Below are positions 36,346 to 38,979 of a DNA stretch of 38,979 nucleotides, in pieces. Within the stretch, counting starts at the first letter, position 1. Every line of letters starts with the position of its first letter. The stretch is from Sphingomonas sp. (GTDB taxonomy: Bacteria; Pseudomonadota; Alphaproteobacteria; Sphingomonadales; Sphingomonadaceae). The notes beneath the pieces were generated by a model that was given only the letters and a program-made list of their open reading frames with translations, made no database searches and had not been told where the DNA came from. Location of the stretch: contig NZ_JAGHZV010000025.1 of assembly GCF_017745215.1 (NCBI RefSeq), positions 1 to 38,979 on the forward strand, given 5' to 3'. Both the position numbers and the translations under genes were made by a program.

Positions 36346-37635
36346 TCAGGCGCGTTCGAGGACGTGGTCCAGCTCCGCGCTGACGTCGTCGACGAAGTGC
36401 GGCCGCGTGGCGCCGATCGGGCCGAGGCCTTCCTCGGGCGATGGGCGGCCGATGCGGAAGGCGGCAGCGGTGCGGCCTTCGCTGCCGTCGGGCAGGCGAT
36501 AGCGCGCATCGGCGACGACGACGGGGTTGAACACGCGGCCCAGCCCTTCCTTCGGCGCGGCGAGCGTCGCGTCGATGCGCGTGCCCTCGCCCGGCGCGAT
36601 GGTGACCGGCGGGACCGAATCCTCGCCCTGGTGGTCGAGCAGCATCTGCTCCATCTCGCTGCCCTCGGCGTCGGCGAGCATGAAGGTCGTCACATGGACG
36701 TCCTCGGCCGGCAGGTCGCCGCTGTTGCCGATGGTGAGCTCGAACTCGACCGCGGCTTCCTCCTCGGTCGTGCCCGCGCGGACCGGGCGGATGCCCAGCT
36801 CGAGCCACGGGCGATGCGCGACGGGGGCGGCACCGGCCAGCGCGGCAAGGTCCTCCTTGTCGGCCTCATGGGCATGCGCCTCGGTCTCGATCGGGTGGAG
36901 CGGCTCGGCGGCCTCGGAGGCGAGCGGCGCCTCGGCGACAGGCTCGACAAGGGGCTGGACGCGTTCGGGCTCGCGGCTGACGATGATGGGCTCCGGCGCC
37001 GGGCGAGCGGCGATCGGATCGGCATAGGTCGTGACCGGCATCGGCTCGATCTCGTCGCGGCTGCGGCGACGGAGCAGGAGGAACACCGCGCCGGCACCCG
37101 CCAGAACGATCAGCGCAAGCAGGGCGATGAGCGCCATCGGCGAGCGCGATTGGGTGGGCGGCGTCGTCTCGGTCGTCGTGGTTGTCGTCTCCGCGGCGGT
37201 CGCCGGTTCGGCAGCCACGGGCGCAGGAGCCGGCGCCTCGGCGACGGGTGCCGGCGCGGCTTGGGGTTCAGCAGCCGGCGCGGCTTCGGCCGGAGCTTCG
37301 GTACGCGTCGTGGTGGTCGTCGTGCGGCGCGCGGCCGGCTCGGGCTGGACGCGGCGCGTGGTGGTGGTCGTGGTGGTGCGCGACGTGGCGGTGCGCGCGG
37401 GCGCGGCCTCGGGCACCGCCTGCTGGACCGGCTGCACCGTCTCGGTTTGCGGCGCGAAAGTGATCACACGCTCGGGAGCGGGTGCCGGCGCGGGTGCCGG
37501 GACGGAGACCGTGGGCACCACTGGCGGCGGCGTCACGGTCTGCTGCGCGTCCTGCGCGAAGGCTGGAGTTGAAAGGAGCGCGGCACCGATCAACAGCGCG
37601 GCGCGGGGGCGAAGCAGTACGCTTTGGTTACTCAT
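36346..37635 (-). CDS. Stalk-type single-TM surface protein, paralogue 2
   Basis: A 429-residue protein with signal peptide (RPRAALLIGAALLSTPAFAQ), a Pro/Ala/Thr stalk that includes runs of six to seven Thr (TTTTTTTRRV, TTTTTTRTEA, ETTTTTTETT), one TM (about 165-187, ALIALLALIVLAGAGAVFLL) then RRR, an acidic linker and a C-terminal domain with WLELGIRPVRAGTTEEEAAV, GNSGDLPAEDVHVTTFMLAD and RIDATLAAPKEGLGRVFNPV. The domain parallels that of paralogue 1 (IRP/IVP start, EFEL strand, GLGPI or LGPI near the end), so the two genes share an origin. The Thr runs suggest variable length or O-glycosylation. The 445-bp gap to rpoB follows its start. Function unknown. Confidence 0.72.
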   Translation of the reverse strand: MSNQSVLLRPRAALLIGAALLSTPAFAQDAQQTVTPPPVVPTVSVPAPAPAPAPERVITFAPQTETVQPVQQAVPEAAPARTATSRTTTTTTTRRVQPEPAARRTTTTTTRTEAPAEAAPAAEPQAAPAPVAEAPAPAPVAAEPATAAETTTTTTETTPPTQSRSPMALIALLALIVLAGAGAVFLLLRRRSRDEIEPMPVTTYADPIAARPAPEPIIVSREPERVQPLVEPVAEAPLASEAAEPLHPIETEAHAHEADKEDLAALAGAAPVAHRPWLELGIRPVRAGTTEEEAAVEFELTIGNSGDLPAEDVHVTTFMLADAEGSEMEQMLLDHQGEDSVPPVTIAPGEGTRIDATLAAPKEGLGRVFNPVVVADARYRLPDGSEGRTAAAFRIGRPSPEEGLGPIGATRPHFVDDVSAELDHVLERA

Positions 37636-37845
37636 GACGCCTGCCCAATGAATGGAACCTGCGATTCGCCGCAGGTGCTGCGCCGGTCCGAGCGGGACGT
37701 GCGACGAACGGCAGCCGATGGCTTCACGGGCGTGCAAATTGGATCGAACGAGGATCAGCGCTTGGGTCAGCACCAGCCGTCCCCTCCTCATCCGCCTCCC
37801 CCCGCCCCTATTTATACCCTCGCGACCTAGTCCGGGGCGAGGCGG

Positions 37846-37874
37846 TTGACCAAATCCAACACGCTCCCTATATC
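37846..37874 (+). promoter_or_regulatory. Candidate rpoB promoter
   Basis: TTGACC (37846-37851), an exact 17-bp spacer and TATATC (37869-37874), the best consensus match in the window, about 205 bp before the rpoB ATG. Confidence 0.6.
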
Positions 37875-38080
37875 GCGCTCCTCACCTCACGACCGGGATA
37901 GGACGCGCCGTCGCGCAGCGCGTCTCACGAATGGGTCGGCCGAGGTTCAACGGACGCTGGAAGAGGCTGGAAGTTTTTCCGATCGATACGGGAAGGCGGT
38001 CCGGCCCTTTTGCGTCCGTTTGCGTGCCTGCCCCGGCGGATACCGGGACGACATTCAGGCTGAACGAGGCACATCTCCCT
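37875..38080 (+). other. rpoB 5' leader, no gene seen
   Basis: About 200 nt between the candidate promoter and rpoB, part of the 445-bp gap 37636-38080. No credible reading frame or known riboswitch fold was recognised. A C/G-rich patch with CCGGCCCTTTTG near 38001-38012 recalls a terminator, but its stem is too weak to call. The rpoB start has only a distant GAGG upstream. Confidence 0.35.
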
Positions 38081-38979
38081 ATGGCAACCAAGGCAATCGC
38101 AGGATCCAGCGGCACCGTGAAGCGCCGCATCCGCAAGGTGTTCGGCGACATCCACGAAGTGGTGCAGATGCCGAACCTGATCGAGGTTCAGCGCGAATCC
38201 TACGAACAGTTCCTGCGGAGCGATCCTTCGATCGGCTACGTCTCCGGGCTCGAGAAGACGCTGCGTTCGGTGTTCCCGATCCGCGACTTCGCCGGCACCG
38301 CCGAGCTCGACTTCGTCAACTACGAGCTCGAGCCGCCCAAGTTCGACACCGACGAGTGCCGCCAGCGCGGCATCACCTATGCGGCGCCGATGCGCGTGAC
38401 GCTGCGCCTCATCGTGTTCGAGGTGGACCAGGATACCGAGGCCCGTTCGGTGCTCGATATCAAGGAGCAGGACGTCTACATGGGCGACATGCCGCTCATG
38501 ACCGAGAACGGCACCTTCATCATCAACGGCACCGAGCGCGTCATCGTCTCGCAGATGCACCGCTCGCCGGGCGTGCTGTTCGACCATGACCGCGGCAAGA
38601 CCCATGCCTCGGGCAAGTATCTCTTCGCTGCGCGCGTGATCCCGTATCGCGGCTCGTGGCTCGACTTCGAGTTCGACGCCAAGGACATCGTCAACGTCCG
38701 TATCGACCGCAAGCGCAAGCTTCCGGTGACGACGCTGCTCTATGCCCTCGGCCTGAACGGCGAGGACATCCTCAACTATTTCTACAACCGCGTGACCTTC
38801 GTCCGCGGCCCGAACGGCTGGCAGATCCCGTTCCAGCCCGAGAACTGGCGCGGCGCCAAGCCGATGTTCGACATCATCGACGCCAAGTCGGGCGAAGTGA
38901 TCTTCCCGGCTGGCCAGAAGATCAGCCCGCGCGCCGCCAACAAGGCGCAGAAGGACGGTCTCGAGACGCTGCTGATCCC
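38081..38979 (+). CDS. rpoB: RNA polymerase beta subunit (5' part)
   Basis: The first 299 codons of rpoB, cut by the window edge. MATKAIAGSSGTVKRRIRKV opens the protein; the conserved lobe/protrusion segments QMPNLIEVQRESYEQFLRSD, TLRSVFPIRDFAGTAELDFV, MPLMTENGTFIINGTERVIV and SQMHRSPGVLFDHDRGKTHA follow in order. It is the catalytic beta subunit; the rifampicin region lies outside the window. It has its own promoter and is 6 kb from rplL, unlike the rplJL-rpoBC operon of enteric bacteria. Confidence 0.98.
   Translation, partial: MATKAIAGSSGTVKRRIRKVFGDIHEVVQMPNLIEVQRESYEQFLRSDPSIGYVSGLEKTLRSVFPIRDFAGTAELDFVNYELEPPKFDTDECRQRGITYAAPMRVTLRLIVFEVDQDTEARSVLDIKEQDVYMGDMPLMTENGTFIINGTERVIVSQMHRSPGVLFDHDRGKTHASGKYLFAARVIPYRGSWLDFEFDAKDIVNVRIDRKRKLPVTTLLYALGLNGEDILNYFYNRVTFVRGPNGWQIPFQPENWRGAKPMFDIIDAKSGEVIFPAGQKISPRAANKAQKDGLETLLI

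Noticed and set aside
37991..38012. Terminator or attenuator in the rpoB leader
   Set aside because: The CCGGCCCTTTTG tail is suggestive, but the matching stem has only about four pairs.

Overview
The window is a GC-rich chromosomal segment of an alphaproteobacterium, most likely a sphingomonad (Sphingomonas-like). The reasons are the DUF2155/NDUFA12/Aat group, the RecX/dual cold-shock/DUF192 group, an arsR-aquaglyceroporin-arsC operon of the rhizobial type, a stand-alone fatty acyl-AMP ligase, and dispersed palindromes built on CGTCATCCCGGCGAAAGCCG. The lineage is an inference from gene content; no search was run. Most long opposite-strand reading frames are artefacts of the high GC content and were left out.

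Layout. 1-1770: tail of an IS481-like transposase at the window edge, an Mpo1/DUF962 membrane protein, and a tightly overlapping vapB-vapC-hypoxanthine DNA glycosylase operon. 2150-8368: secreted amidohydrolase, two small unknowns (one visibly AT-richer than its surroundings), an LprI-like secreted protein, a stand-alone Y-family polymerase and an MliC-like lipoprotein behind an unusual hairpin with a five-codon leader ORF. 8472-12673: orphan ParA overlapping aat; convergent DUF2155 and NDUFA12 genes, with a 199-bp antisense overlap between aat and DUF2155; DUF192, dual cold-shock and recX. 12818-17476: fatty acyl-AMP ligase, a PAS-GGDEF-EAL protein and a small helical protein.

17584-24079: tRNA-Trp(CCA), an unknown membrane-anchored protein, a four-gene overlapping run (DedA/YqaA, SnoaL-like, GNAT, carbon-nitrogen hydrolase), an arsenic operon with a perfect 14-bp operator palindrome, and a protein with two terminase-small-subunit-like HTH repeats. 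24103-38979: the secE-nusG-rplK-rplA-rplJ-rplL-rpoB series, which is compact in many bacteria. Here it is broken after rplA by two tandem paralogues of a degenerate metallopeptidase-like/TPR secreted protein plus an L,D-transpeptidase. It is broken again after rplL by a lipoprotein and by two paralogous signal-peptide/stalk/single-TM proteins that bracket an AT3-SGNH acyltransferase. The acyltransferase gene ends in a palindromic mobile repeat, which supplies its last ~52 residues; a short copy of the same repeat lies at 17182-17239.

The strongest candidates for undescribed biology are the stalk-protein/acyltransferase module (32791-37635), the tandem pseudo-peptidase pair (26440-30218), the palindromic element family (17182-17239 and 36117-36257), the leader hairpin at 7953-7985 and the aat/DUF2155 antisense overlap.
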